Assembly (NCBI GenBank): GCA_031291415.1
Contig: JARLJB010000320.1
Span: forward strand, 1-64,000
Reading direction: 5' to 3'
Length of the DNA stretch: 64,000 nucleotides
DNA from: Telmatospirillum sp.
GTDB taxonomy: Bacteria > Pseudomonadota > Alphaproteobacteria > Rhodospirillales > Magnetospirillaceae
A program made the translations under genes and the position numbers. The first letter of the stretch is position 1, and each line of letters opens with the position of its first letter. The notes beneath the pieces are model-generated. The model made no database searches. It was not told the origin of the DNA and saw only the letters and a program-made list of their open reading frames with translations. Positions 26,066 through 35,109 of this stretch are shown here, one piece after another.

Positions 26066-27049
26066 TCACCGACAGAGTCCATTGTCAGTCCGCTGGAGTG
26101 AAGAATTCGGACCAAACGCCAAAACGAACCGGCGAACGACAGCGGGCATCCGCCGCCCCGGCCTGTACACGCCGGTCACCCCCAACCAACCATCCCACAG
26201 TCCTGCCAGACAAGCCTCGGCAAGCTGCGGCGCCGCCTTGAACTGTAAAATAGACCGCCGGATTCTCAAAAAATTCCAAAGCAGCACCTTAAGAAGCAGG
26301 ACTAATGATTTAATATGATTCCTCCGTATTAAAATATCATTTCGATACATATAGTAATAATAATGCGGCTTTCGCAATCCACTTTCGATCGGACTGTCGT
26401 GCCAAACTGACGAATCATAAACCATTATGTTCAAAAAACCCGCATTTATACTTCTTATTGAATAATCAGTATCTTCATAATATGCGAATAATCCTTCATT
26501 CAACAGACCAATTTGCTCTATCACTGCCCGCCGAACCAATAGCGCCGTTCCCCACAAAACCATGCGCTCCGGATGATCCGCTTGCAGGCGTTGGGAGACA
26601 GGCAGGGAAAGCTGAGTCACTTCATAGATCTGGTCGTTGAGTTCCGAACCGCAAAATTGAGGCCGGGTTCGTTCTTCGGCATAATAGATGACGGAACTCG
26701 CCAAACCGGCGCGCGGATCAGCCTCCGTAGCCGCCACAAGCCTCGAAAGGCTGTCCGAGGCTGCGGTGGCATCGCTATTTACGAGCCAGACGTAATCTGC
26801 CCCGCCGTCCATTGCGAAACGAACGGCGACGTTGTTCCCTCCAGAAAAACCAAGATTTTTAGAATTGCGAATGAGCGTAATCCCGTCAATCTGAGACAGG
26901 ATTCGAACAGAATCGTCGCTGGAACCGTTATCCACGACAACAATATGAAAATTAGGATAATCGAGTTTATTCAACGATTCTACACACCGAATCGTATCCT
27001 CGTGACCATTCCAATTTAGGACAATTATATAAACAAGAGGTGACGACAT
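26066..27049 (-). CDS. GT2 glycosyltransferase, rhamnosyltransferase (WbbL)-like
   Basis: 327 residues: MSSPLVYIIVLNWNGHEDTI opens a GT-A fold with VVVDNGSSDDS, the NLGFSGGNN loop typical of WbbL-type rhamnosyltransferases, VWLVNSDA (DxD equivalent) and GLFAYYEDTDYSIR carrying the catalytic Asp. The C-terminus has a hydrophobic stretch (HIKSLVLLLKVLLWNFLRI) that may associate with the membrane. A GAGAG sequence precedes ATG 27049; the GTG at 27061 is a weaker in-frame option. It is divergent from the second flippase gene across about 230 bases, which must hold both promoters. The 3' part is AT-richer than its neighbours. Confidence 0.85.
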   Translation of the reverse strand: MSSPLVYIIVLNWNGHEDTIRCVESLNKLDYPNFHIVVVDNGSSDDSVRILSQIDGITLIRNSKNLGFSGGNNVAVRFAMDGGADYVWLVNSDATAASDSLSRLVAATEADPRAGLASSVIYYAEERTRPQFCGSELNDQIYEVTQLSLPVSQRLQADHPERMVLWGTALLVRRAVIEQIGLLNEGLFAYYEDTDYSIRSINAGFLNIMVYDSSVWHDSPIESGLRKPHYYYYMYRNDILIRRNHIKSLVLLLKVLLWNFLRIRRSILQFKAAPQLAEACLAGLWDGWLGVTGVYRPGRRMPAVVRRFVLAFGPNSSLQRTDNGLCR

Positions 27050-27280
27050 ATTGACTCTCACAAATAGTGTGACAATTTTTCTCTAGAGAAACCTGTTGCA
27101 ACCGATTATACGATATCTCCTAAGTGGATGCTCGTATCCTGGAAAACGACCATAGATTAATCCAGATGCGTTGACCCGAGAATCTAGAATGTGTCGTTGA
27201 AACAAGCTTGCCATGCGATCGGACAGCATGGATACGTAGCGGGTCACCATCTGGTTTTGAATGATAATAACTGGGCAGTC

Positions 27281-28723
27281 ATGTTTTCAATTCGCCGTAG
27301 TTTCGCCTGGATGGCCCTGTCGCAGGGGGGACTTTTTGTCCTGCAGTTTGGCACATCGGTTCTGCTTGCGTGGCTGCTGACGCCGTATGAAATGGGCGTC
27401 TTTGCGGTCGCCATGGCTATTGTAGGGCTATTATCAATTCTCCGGTCGCTTGGGCTTTCGGGCTACATCGTACGAGCTAAGGAGCTGACTTTGACCTTGC
27501 AGGCCAGCGTATTCACCGTCAATGCTGTGCTTGCGATTTTTGTGTCGGCCCTGACCGTCGGGCTAAGCACGATTGGTGGCGCTCTGCTGGGTGAACCTGG
27601 GGTGCGGCGCCTGCTCATGGTCGTGGCGGTCCTCCCACTAGTCAACATTTTTGATTTGCTGCCGGCGACAGGACTCGAGCGCAGCGGCAATTTCCGCGTA
27701 ATTGCCCTGTTGAATCTCTTGCGAACCGTTGTGGCCAACGCGGTTACGCTAAGCTCCGCCTACGTGGGGTTTAGCTACATGAGCCTCGCCTACGGCCAGA
27801 TCGCAGGCGCTTTCGTTTGGGTCATCGCCGTCAATATAATAGGCAGACAATATGCCTGCTTCAGGTTTGGCCTCGCCGCATGGCGCGACATCATGAACTA
27901 CGGCCTGCAAATGTTGGCCATTTCCGGCATCACCGCCTTGGCATCCCGGCTGGCCGAGCTCCTGTTGGGCCGAATTCTCGGTTTGGAAGCGCTCGGCATC
28001 TACTCGCGAGCGTCGAGTCTGAACAGCCAGATATGGGATAATGTCCATGTTATTATAACGCGCATCATTTTTGTGGACCTGGCCGAAAAGAAGAGACAAA
28101 ACTTGTCCCTCCGGGATAGCTACTTGCGCGTCATGGAAATGACGACCGCGCTTTTATGGCCTGCGTTCACGGGGTTGGCGGTTATAGCTGGGCCGGTAGT
28201 GCTGGTTCTCTACGGTCAGGCTTGGGTCGGCGCCGCTTTGCCATTGAGCTTTTTATCCCTGTCGGCCGTTATTCTGGTCTCGATCACCATGACTTGGGAA
28301 GTTTTCGTCGTGTGTCGGGAGACGGCACGACAAGCGCAGTTCGAATTCATCCGCGCCGGGGTCGGATTGGCGATGTTTGTCGTCGGATGCTTCATAAGCT
28401 TGCCAGGTGCCGCCGTGGCACGAGTCGGCGAGGCCATGTTTGCCGTGTTTATCTATCGGCCGCATCTCGAACGCATGACAGACACAACCTTGCGCGACAG
28501 CATCCCGATCTATCTGCATAGCGCCATGCTGACGGCCCTTGCCGTCCTGCCGGCTGTCGTCGTTATGACGATTTACAGTTGGTCTCCGGCCACGCCGTTC
28601 CCTGCCGTCTTGATCGCGGTCTTTTTGGGTATGATCGGATGGGGTTTCGGACTACGCGCTTTGCAACACCCCCTGTTCCACGAGGTCCGCCTGATTGTGT
28701 CCAAGCTTAGCCAGAGCCGGTAG
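27281..28723 (+). CDS. Second polysaccharide flippase (MOP superfamily, Wzx-like)
   Basis: 480 residues with about 12-14 transmembrane helices. It opens MFSIRRSFAWMALSQGGLFVLQFG, followed by SVLLAWLLTPYEMGVFAVAMAIVG, the typical N-terminal pair of the RfbX/MVIN flippase family. The charged segment NYGLQMLAISGITALASRLAELLLGRILG matches the second-half repeat. The ATG at 27281 is taken as start because a 30-residue extension to 27191 is polar and unconserved; its ribosome site is weak. It is convergent with a GT4 gene, 13 bases between stops. Together with the flippase at 5.7 kb it implies either two glycans or division of labour. Confidence 0.85.
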   Translation: MFSIRRSFAWMALSQGGLFVLQFGTSVLLAWLLTPYEMGVFAVAMAIVGLLSILRSLGLSGYIVRAKELTLTLQASVFTVNAVLAIFVSALTVGLSTIGGALLGEPGVRRLLMVVAVLPLVNIFDLLPATGLERSGNFRVIALLNLLRTVVANAVTLSSAYVGFSYMSLAYGQIAGAFVWVIAVNIIGRQYACFRFGLAAWRDIMNYGLQMLAISGITALASRLAELLLGRILGLEALGIYSRASSLNSQIWDNVHVIITRIIFVDLAEKKRQNLSLRDSYLRVMEMTTALLWPAFTGLAVIAGPVVLVLYGQAWVGAALPLSFLSLSAVILVSITMTWEVFVVCRETARQAQFEFIRAGVGLAMFVVGCFISLPGAAVARVGEAMFAVFIYRPHLERMTDTTLRDSIPIYLHSAMLTALAVLPAVVVMTIYSWSPATPFPAVLIAVFLGMIGWGFGLRALQHPLFHEVRLIVSKLSQSR

Positions 28724-28736
28724 CCACAGCCACCGT

Positions 28737-29783
28737 TCATCGTGAGGTTACGGCGAACTCCAGAACCTCTCCAAATGATTTGACTATTGATTCCGGTTGA
28801 ATTTCAGGTCGTCGAGAGAAGTTATAAGCTGCCGTTACGAATTGCTGATAGCCGGCCTCGGTATCCCAAATGGTAGAAAAAGCGTGTTGCCATTCGTCTG
28901 GAGAAGCGTCTGGCGGTAAGCACAGACCTCCAGGACCTACCGCCTCCGGCAATCCGCCACGCGAACTCGCGAGAACAGGAATGCCGCTGATCTGGGCCTC
29001 TGTCGCGATTCGTCCCCATGTTTCCTCCCATTGACTGGGGGCGAGAACGACTTTTGCCTCCTTATAGACCGACTTCATATTTTTGAATGGGCCGACGACT
29101 TTTACGTTTGCCGGCCTTAGCTCGGCGGGCGGCGGCGGCGTCGGCATTCCATTGACGACGAACAAAAAATTCACGTCTGGCCGCGCTTTCGCCAAATTCA
29201 TGACGATATCCACCCCTTTGTAGGGAGCGGGATTGACGAATACGGCTGCGGTTCGGTTCGATTCGACAGCGTACATATCGGGCGGGACGATCGGGCGAAT
29301 GACCGCACGGACGGGCTTCTCCGGGTGTAGCGACGCTGTAAAATTCGAGTTCACAACGAAGTGGAGGCGAGGATGGTTCCGAAGCTCCTCATCCAGTGGT
29401 AGCCGACCCGAATTATGCAGATAACCGATAACAGGAAGCCCTAATTTAAGGAAGTTTTTTAGTAAAGGAACAATCTCGTCCCCACCTTGCACGACGACCA
29501 CATCGGGTTGGAAAATCGCGGCAACCCGCTCAACTACAGACGAACTAAACCAGGACCGCCAAGTTGGATAACCGAGTAAATAATCAACGGGACTCGGATT
29601 TCGGAGCAACTTTATCCGCAACCGGGCCTGGAATCCCACCAGTCCGTGCCCCCCTAGGCCAGAAAGAACGCCGACAGAAAATCCTGTTTTTTGTAACGCG
29701 ACAGAAAGTTGGTGAGTATTGACCTCCATCCCGCCTCTAACTTCCGGTAGATACTTGTGTGATGAAGCGAAAAGGACACGCAT
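28737..29783 (-). CDS. GT4-family glycosyltransferase
   Basis: 348 residues. The N-terminal acceptor half starts MRVLFASSHKYLPEVRGGMEVNTHQL with the Gly-Gly loop of GT-B enzymes. The donor half has FVNPAPYKGVDIVMNLAKARPD and WEETWGRIATEAQISGIPVLASSRGGLPE, where the Glu residues around ETWGRIATEA occupy the GT4 EX7E position that binds the nucleotide sugar. It is a retaining transferase acting in the cytoplasm. The ATG at 29783 is preceded by AGGAG at seven bases. It probably ends the transcript that starts with the GT2 gene at 31.0 kb; the 234 bases between them contain no supportable gene. Confidence 0.88.
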   Translation of the reverse strand: MRVLFASSHKYLPEVRGGMEVNTHQLSVALQKTGFSVGVLSGLGGHGLVGFQARLRIKLLRNPSPVDYLLGYPTWRSWFSSSVVERVAAIFQPDVVVVQGGDEIVPLLKNFLKLGLPVIGYLHNSGRLPLDEELRNHPRLHFVVNSNFTASLHPEKPVRAVIRPIVPPDMYAVESNRTAAVFVNPAPYKGVDIVMNLAKARPDVNFLFVVNGMPTPPPPAELRPANVKVVGPFKNMKSVYKEAKVVLAPSQWEETWGRIATEAQISGIPVLASSRGGLPEAVGPGGLCLPPDASPDEWQHAFSTIWDTEAGYQQFVTAAYNFSRRPEIQPESIVKSFGEVLEFAVTSR

Positions 29784-30017
29784 TAAATTACTCCTAACGA
29801 ATCGGCAATTTTTCGATTAAGAACGCCGCTCATCCCTCTTGCATATGGCGCCGAACAAAAGAGTCCCAATTGATCGCGAAAATACGATTCTGATAGGCCT
29901 GAATACACCGGCGAACATATGGCTCTCTCCCGAAAGATCAGGATAAAGCTGGAAAAATGGTCGTCCGTCAGACATCCCTGATATAGGAATTATCAACAGT
30001 TCCGCCACTACTGTTCA

Positions 30018-30995
30018 TCACGAACCTCTAGTGAGCACTTTCTGTAGAAATAGTGCAATATTACGCGGACAACGAGAAATAACAATTTTTATAAATTGTT
30101 TTATTTTCATCTCATGTATTGAAATTTCTTTCGAAAAAAGGCTGATATCCTCGAATCTGCGACTCAAAAATGCATGATCTATTCCCTCGAGACTCCGTAC
30201 CGCAATTTGATGTTTGGCTTTTTCTTGCCAATCTCGAGAGAGGCCATGATGAAGGATAGAGTATTTTAATATATCTATCGATCCAGCTAGACAGCGAATC
30301 CAATCTCCTGAGTGGTTTTCCGAGTGTCGCCGGATCTCCGCTGTCGGATGCGTATCGATCCCGATGCCTCCCTCACGTACACATCGTAAGGTAAATTCAA
30401 GGTCTTCACTGACCACTCTTCCAAATGAGTGGTCATACCCGCCAACCCGCAAATAGTATTCTTTTTTAATTGCTGTGCATGACGGTAAAATTGGCTGGTA
30501 TTCCAGCACATGGGGAAAAAGAGGAACATCTGAAATAAACATTCCATCCCCTAGGGAGCGCCCGGGAGAAACGTAGAACCTGGCTGGGTCGCAATCAAAC
30601 TGACTCTTGTCGGCCCGAACTTCATTTTTAAAATAGACAAAATTGCTGAATGCGAATGAGACATCGCCATGTCTCAATAAACGACCAAGGCGTTCAAGAT
30701 GATCCGGCAACCAAAGGTCATCGCTATCGCAAAAGGCAATAAATTCTTGCCTCGCAGCCCTTACACCGGCATCTCTGGCCCCAGGCGGTCCACTATTGGG
30801 AATATCAATTAAATCAACGACATTTCCATATTTCTCAGAAACGACAGCGTGCGTGTCATCAGTCGATCCATCATTGACGACTATTATTTGCTCTGGCTTT
30901 AAGCTTTGGTGTAAAATATTTTCTATTGTTTCCGATATATATTGGGCTCTATTATATGCAGGAATGACAACGGAAAATGACATTTTATCATCCAT
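30018..30995 (-). CDS. GT2-family glycosyltransferase
   Basis: 325 residues with FSVVIPAYNRAQYISETI, IIVVNDGSTDDT and FIAFCDSDDLWLPDH (metal-binding DSDD) in the canonical GT-A order. SEDLEFTLRCVREG later supplies the likely catalytic acidic residues. Starts are possible at ATG 30995 (MDDKMSF), ATG 30983 and GTG 31019. The first is chosen since AGAGG lies about twelve bases upstream. The coding region is markedly AT-rich compared with XrtA genes further right, a sign of a different origin for this part of the locus. Confidence 0.85.
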   Translation of the reverse strand: MDDKMSFSVVIPAYNRAQYISETIENILHQSLKPEQIIVVNDGSTDDTHAVVSEKYGNVVDLIDIPNSGPPGARDAGVRAARQEFIAFCDSDDLWLPDHLERLGRLLRHGDVSFAFSNFVYFKNEVRADKSQFDCDPARFYVSPGRSLGDGMFISDVPLFPHVLEYQPILPSCTAIKKEYYLRVGGYDHSFGRVVSEDLEFTLRCVREGGIGIDTHPTAEIRRHSENHSGDWIRCLAGSIDILKYSILHHGLSRDWQEKAKHQIAVRSLEGIDHAFLSRRFEDISLFSKEISIHEMKIKQFIKIVISRCPRNIALFLQKVLTRGS

Positions 30996-31019
30996 AATTA
31001 TTTGGCCTCTGACCTGCAC

Positions 31020-31434
31020 GTGTCCCAGATCCCTATTGCACCACGCCGGACGGAGTCATGAAGGTAACGGGCTACACAGCTCAATCAGACAGAGACTATG
31101 ACGAAGTCTATTCCTTATAGATCCGAGTAGCCTGGGGTCTTACGTCACTCCAAATAGGTGCATGGTCAAACGCCAGTCCCGGGTTGAATTTCACCAATTG
31201 TAATTTTCTTATATCATTAGTCCGTCCTCTGTGCCAATGACGATGAGATCCTCATTTTTCGTGCGGAAGTCGCAAGTTGGTATCAACCTGCCGGTCAGCG
31301 TTCCGCCCATCCGCAGATTGGTGGAAGTCCGCTCGAACCTGAAGCCCAGATGTCTCGGCGCCGCCCGTCGTCACCGGGACCGAAGATGCATGGGCATGAG
31401 GCCTATGCGTTTTGCACATACACAAGCATGACTC
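31020..31434. other. 415-base spacer with no identifiable gene
   Basis: It lies between the start of the GT2 gene and the end of the O-glycosylation ligase, both on the minus strand. Short open frames exist on both strands, but none has a convincing ribosome site or a recognisable family. The promoter of the GT2-GT4 pair should lie here. I see no strong terminator, repeat or RNA gene. Confidence 0.5.
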
Positions 31435-32796
31435 TTATGTCGTCTGCGCGTCTTTCCCCGATATCCGCAGAGACGGGTCCCCCTTGACTGCTGACAGACC
31501 GGCTTGGCGTCCTCTCTTCAACAATTTCTTACTTTCAGTTACCTGTATATTTCGGACTGCAGAAAGTATTCCTATAAATATATAGGGGATCTCCAAATAT
31601 GGAATTGGCAACGCCGCCCCAGTTATAAGGAAAAGAACAATACTCATTCGGATGGAACTCACCAATTCACCACTCCACGCTAAACTGGAGTCTGTGTTGG
31701 CACGTTTCTTAATATCGGAAATAAGATGGAATCCCATTCCAAAAACGATCAAAAAGAGGAATAGTCCGGTGAACCCGTTTTCTCCCAAAACCTGAAAATA
31801 AATACTGTGCGATGCATATGGAGTGGTTGGTGGAGGCGTTGAAATGAATGTCAGCTCCGACGCCAGCCTCGCCGAATAGACCTGCCAGATCTGAGGCACC
31901 CCATTGCAGAGAATGCCCCCTCCCAAAAACGGATGGTCAAGCGCGATCAGCGTCAAAACCTTCCACTGAATAACGCGCCCCAGGAATGAATAATCCTGAG
32001 CAGCGTCAGTGGTACTGTGAATTCGCTCGAACCAACTTTCAGGAAGAAGCTCAAGTCCAACGCCAATCAATACCAAACTTGCTACGACGAGCACCACCTT
32101 ATTTTTTGATGATTTCAATGACATCGCATAAAAAATAAACAATCCGACAAAGCCACCACGAGAGTACGTGCCAATAACAGCAACGATACAAATGATAAAT
32201 GTAGACATAACCCCTATACGAACGATTTTATTAACAGAGCACTTATATAGGTAAAAGATTATCGGCATCGCCATGAGAATAATGGCTGCCGTTATATTTT
32301 CATCTCCCCAGGAGGCCGGGCCTTTCACGTGATGCCCTCCCGCGGAAATGATGAACTTCAAACCCTCGTCAACCGCCCCAGAGCCAACCGCCAAGCAAAC
32401 GCCAATAAGGATGGAATGCAGGCGCAAACGATCAACCACGGTGAAACGGATGAAGAGCACGGCCATGACGATCTTCACCAGTCTTTCGTAAATTTCCCCT
32501 CCCCACCCCGGCGGCGTGGCGGCTGTATAAAAGGACAGTGACACCTCTCCCAGGAAGAGAAGCAGCCAGATCAGCAGGGCATCGAACGTCAAATTTCGAC
32601 GCTTGTCGAACAACAGCGCCAAAACAGTACAAGCCACCGCGATTTTATTAAACGGAATGCCTTGACCGAAACCGAAAAGGAACTCGTTTGGCGGAAACAG
32701 TGCCGACCACACCCACAGCATCATACCAAGATGGGCGTGGCGTAGCGCCATCAGCGCCATCGCCAGAAACAGGCCGGTAAAAAGGAGATCGCGCAC
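31435..32796 (-). CDS. O-antigen ligase-like protein, exosortase A-associated (TIGR03097 type)
   Basis: 453 residues starting VRDLLFTGLFLAMALMALRHAHLGMMLWVWSALFPPNEFLFGF, the conserved opening of the putative O-glycosylation ligase of XrtA loci. About ten membrane helices and a large periplasmic loop (ESWFERIHSTTDAAQDYSFLGR...HSIYFQVLGENG), as in WaaL/Wzy enzymes, follow. It would transfer the finished glycan to an acceptor, possibly a PEP-CTERM protein. A GTG at 32796 is chosen, seven bases after the stop of a 57-residue reading frame; the in-frame ATG at 32937 would add an Arg/Pro-rich leader that overlaps that small gene in another frame. Confidence 0.85.
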   Translation of the reverse strand: MRDLLFTGLFLAMALMALRHAHLGMMLWVWSALFPPNEFLFGFGQGIPFNKIAVACTVLALLFDKRRNLTFDALLIWLLLFLGEVSLSFYTAATPPGWGGEIYERLVKIVMAVLFIRFTVVDRLRLHSILIGVCLAVGSGAVDEGLKFIISAGGHHVKGPASWGDENITAAIILMAMPIIFYLYKCSVNKIVRIGVMSTFIICIVAVIGTYSRGGFVGLFIFYAMSLKSSKNKVVLVVASLVLIGVGLELLPESWFERIHSTTDAAQDYSFLGRVIQWKVLTLIALDHPFLGGGILCNGVPQIWQVYSARLASELTFISTPPPTTPYASHSIYFQVLGENGFTGLFLFLIVFGMGFHLISDIKKRANTDSSLAWSGELVSSIRMSIVLFLITGAALPIPYLEIPYIFIGILSAVRNIQVTESKKLLKRGRQAGLSAVKGDPSLRISGKDAQTT

Positions 32797-32803
32797 GAGG
32801 GAC

Positions 32804-32977
32804 CTACCGGCGTTGACGTTTATGGGGAAGCGGCGCGGCTGACGGCGAGGCCGGAGCAGTCCTGTAGGCGAAGAAACCGCGGCTCTCGCCGTCGGCCCCC
32901 AAGCCTTCGGCTCGATCACTCCAGACCATCGCAGCAATCATCGCGATAAAATTCGCCAGAATCACCAACACTTCCAT
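32804..32977 (-). CDS. Small membrane protein (57 residues) upstream of the O-ligase
   Basis: The frame from ATG 32977 to TAG 32804-32806 encodes one hydrophobic helix (MEVLVILANFIAMIAAMVW, residues 1-19) and a polar, basic tail ending PHKRQRR. A perfect GGAGG lies ten bases before the ATG, much better than any site for a longer ligase start in the overlapping frame. Its stop is seven bases before the ligase GTG, so the two are probably translationally coupled. Size and topology suggest a small accessory subunit that stabilises or recruits the ligase. I know no named family for it. Confidence 0.6.
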   Translation of the reverse strand: MEVLVILANFIAMIAAMVWSDRAEGLGADGESRGFFAYRTAPASPSAAPLPHKRQRR

Positions 32978-33261
32978 GACGGATGCGCCTCCATTCTCCA
33001 GCTTCTCATTATCACGCGTTGCCGGATCGGTCGAGCTTGCTTATCGCTTGCTGCTCCGAGGGACAACATGATAGGTGGGACAAAGGTTTAATTCGCGACA
33101 AGATTACTAGGAAAAAAAACGGGAAAGACTGTCGACAGCATCCTTCGAGGCGAGCCGAATGGCCCGTCGGATCGGCTCTATCTTAGCAAAGGGTCAACTG
33201 AACGCGGCGTCTCGAAGCATGTTCCTGCGGTTTAGCCCGTCCCACAGAACAAGGTCAGCTC

Positions 33262-34029
33262 ATGTATCAATTATTAAAGGCGATGGCTCTCCCCCCAGCC
33301 TCACTATTGATCATCGCCCTGATCGGTCATTTCTGGCCGGGAAAAATGAAAACCGGACGCAGGGTGACATCCATAAGCCTGATCTTGCTGTATCTGCTGG
33401 CCACCCCCTTGGTCGGCGATGCCCTGCTTTCTCGCCTTGAGGTATTTCCACCGCTGCCCGCCAGCGGGCCAATCTTACAAGATGCGCAGGCCATCGTCGT
33501 CCTCAGCGCCGAAGCCCGGCAGGAATTGGAATACCCTTCCCTTTCGCCCGGGCCAATGACGCTGGAACGCCTACGCTATGGGGCGTGGCTGCAACGGAGA
33601 ACCGGGCTGCCGATCCTTGTGGCCGGCGGTACAATGCTTGGTCAACCTGACAGCCTGGCCTCGACCATGCGACAATCGTTGACCGAGGATTTCCGAAGTT
33701 CCTCCATCGTTTGGCTTGAAGATCAGTCTCAGGACACGCACCAGAATGCCATCCGATCGGCCGAGGTCTTAAGGGCACAGGGGATCACGCGTATCTTTCT
33801 CGTCACCCACGCCTGGCATATGCCACGGGCGAAACTGAGCTTCGAACACGCGGGGCTGACGGTTATCCCTGCCCCAACCGCTTCCCATAACGAAGACGCC
33901 AGGAAAAATCCCAGCATCGAGAGTCGTATCTCTAAGCTGTTACCGTCCGCGCAGGCCTTGCGCGACAGCTATTTCGCCTTCCATGAGATGGGCGGGCTCG
34001 CCTTCTATTGGCTGGAATTTCATTCCTGA
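33262..34029 (+). CDS. YdcF/ElyC-like DUF218 membrane protein
   Basis: 255 residues. Two N-terminal helices (ALPPASLLIIALIGHFW; ISLILLYLLATPLVGDALL) are followed by a periplasmic DUF218 domain with AIVVLSAEARQE, RLRYGAWLQRRTGLPILVAGG, DQSQDTHQNAIRSAEVL and FLVTHAWHMPRA, the signature motifs of the YdcF/SanA/ElyC family. ElyC affects peptidoglycan and lipid-carrier metabolism in E. coli; the biochemical activity is unsettled. YdcF-like genes are common in exosortase A loci. It is divergent from the ligase/small-protein pair and convergent with the FemAB gene, with 28 bases between stops. Confidence 0.88.
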   Translation: MYQLLKAMALPPASLLIIALIGHFWPGKMKTGRRVTSISLILLYLLATPLVGDALLSRLEVFPPLPASGPILQDAQAIVVLSAEARQELEYPSLSPGPMTLERLRYGAWLQRRTGLPILVAGGTMLGQPDSLASTMRQSLTEDFRSSSIVWLEDQSQDTHQNAIRSAEVLRAQGITRIFLVTHAWHMPRAKLSFEHAGLTVIPAPTASHNEDARKNPSIESRISKLLPSAQALRDSYFAFHEMGGLAFYWLEFHS

Positions 34030-34057
34030 GGAAGGCGGTCACGCAGAAAACACAGTC

Positions 34058-35101
34058 TTACCCGATGTGTCGAACAACCTGGGGGCCCAAAATATTGGCG
34101 ATTCCCAGGGGCAACCGTTTCCACGCGTTGATAAACAGCCGATATTTCGGGTTCAGCGGATTGATCTCCGGAGGAGTCCCCCCGCCAGGCACATGGAATT
34201 GATGGATGATCGGTTGCGGCTCGAACCCCCAATTTTTCTTGAAACTGAAGGGGCCTGTCCCGAACTTGGAACGACCAAAATCAAAGACGGAAAAGCCACG
34301 CTCCTCAGCCCGGCGCATCAGCCGCCAATACATGAAGTCGTTGGCCCCGAGATCACGCGCCTCGGGCTGACACCCAGTGTAATAGGGCATCACCGCGTCG
34401 CGAAAATAGAAGCTGAGAACACTCGAAACCGTCGCCCCCTGGTGACTGACCGTCAGGCAATCACAAGCGCCGGAGAATTCATTCATCAAAATAGAAAAGA
34501 ATCGCCGCCCGAAGACCGGCGTCCCCATGTTGCGCATGCTGAAAGCGTAAAGGGGAAAGAAACGTTCCGGTCCAGTGTCCAAATCGTCCGCCAGTTGATT
34601 GGCTTCGATCGCCTTGCGGACCACAGCACGCTGCTTGCGCGGAATTTGTTTGAGGCAATCGGCCTCGTCGCTGGCAATCGGTCTGGAGAAGTTGGCGTAG
34701 ATGTCCGAATGCGACGTCCACCCCTCTCCCTGGTGCGGTCGCGGCGGACGGCGCTCCTCAAAACAGGTCACGCCCAGCTTTTCCACCAAGCGCAGTGCCT
34801 CAGCGTCAAGGGCCGCGTGAGCCTCGTCGTCAAGCGCCGCGACGCCGCCGCCAATGGTAAAGCCCGTGGAAATCAAGCGGTTGCCGAACAAAGGACTTTT
34901 GACATGGACAAGCGGCAAGACTCCGACGATCTGACCGTCACGCTCGGCGTAGAGATAAGGACACGGCCGCCGATACGCCCCTTCGACAACGCGTCGCCAA
35001 CCGACACGGTGGAAAAATGTCGCCTCCGGGCACTCTTCAAGAACAAAGCGATCCCATGCCTGTTTTTGGCGATCTTCCAAAACCTTGACTTGAACAGCCA
35101 T
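34058..35101 (-). CDS. FemAB-family XrtA/PEP-CTERM-associated protein
   Basis: 347 residues in the double-GNAT arrangement of FemAB/FemX transferases. Recognisable parts are CPEATFFHRVGWRRVVEGAY, IPRKQRAVVRKAIEAN, SVLSFYFRDAVMPYYTGC and the C-terminal DFGRSKFGTGPFSFKKNWGFEPQPI, the defining block of the exosortase A-linked subfamily. Family members use aminoacyl-tRNA or an acyl-activated donor; the acceptor here may be an amino sugar or the glycan. ATG 35101 follows GAGAGG and lies 8 bases after the deacetylase stop, so the genes are cotranslated. A GTG at 35113 is an alternative. Confidence 0.92.
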   Translation of the reverse strand: MAVQVKVLEDRQKQAWDRFVLEECPEATFFHRVGWRRVVEGAYRRPCPYLYAERDGQIVGVLPLVHVKSPLFGNRLISTGFTIGGGVAALDDEAHAALDAEALRLVEKLGVTCFEERRPPRPHQGEGWTSHSDIYANFSRPIASDEADCLKQIPRKQRAVVRKAIEANQLADDLDTGPERFFPLYAFSMRNMGTPVFGRRFFSILMNEFSGACDCLTVSHQGATVSSVLSFYFRDAVMPYYTGCQPEARDLGANDFMYWRLMRRAEERGFSVFDFGRSKFGTGPFSFKKNWGFEPQPIIHQFHVPGGGTPPEINPLNPKYRLFINAWKRLPLGIANILGPQVVRHIG

Positions 35102-35109
35102 GCGACCTC

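Noticed and set aside
29817-30008. Possible 63-residue protein on the minus strand after the GT2 gene
   Set aside because: It needs a GTG start without a ribosome site, has no recognisable family, and lies in a 234-base gap that can be explained as a spacer.
31231-31431. Short + strand reading frame in the 415-base spacer
   Set aside because: No Shine-Dalgarno, Arg/Met-rich composition and no family likeness; probably a chance frame.
32797-32937. Extension of the O-ligase to the ATG at 32937
   Set aside because: The added part is Arg/Pro-rich and out of frame with a better-supported 57-residue membrane protein; the family starts at VRDLLF.
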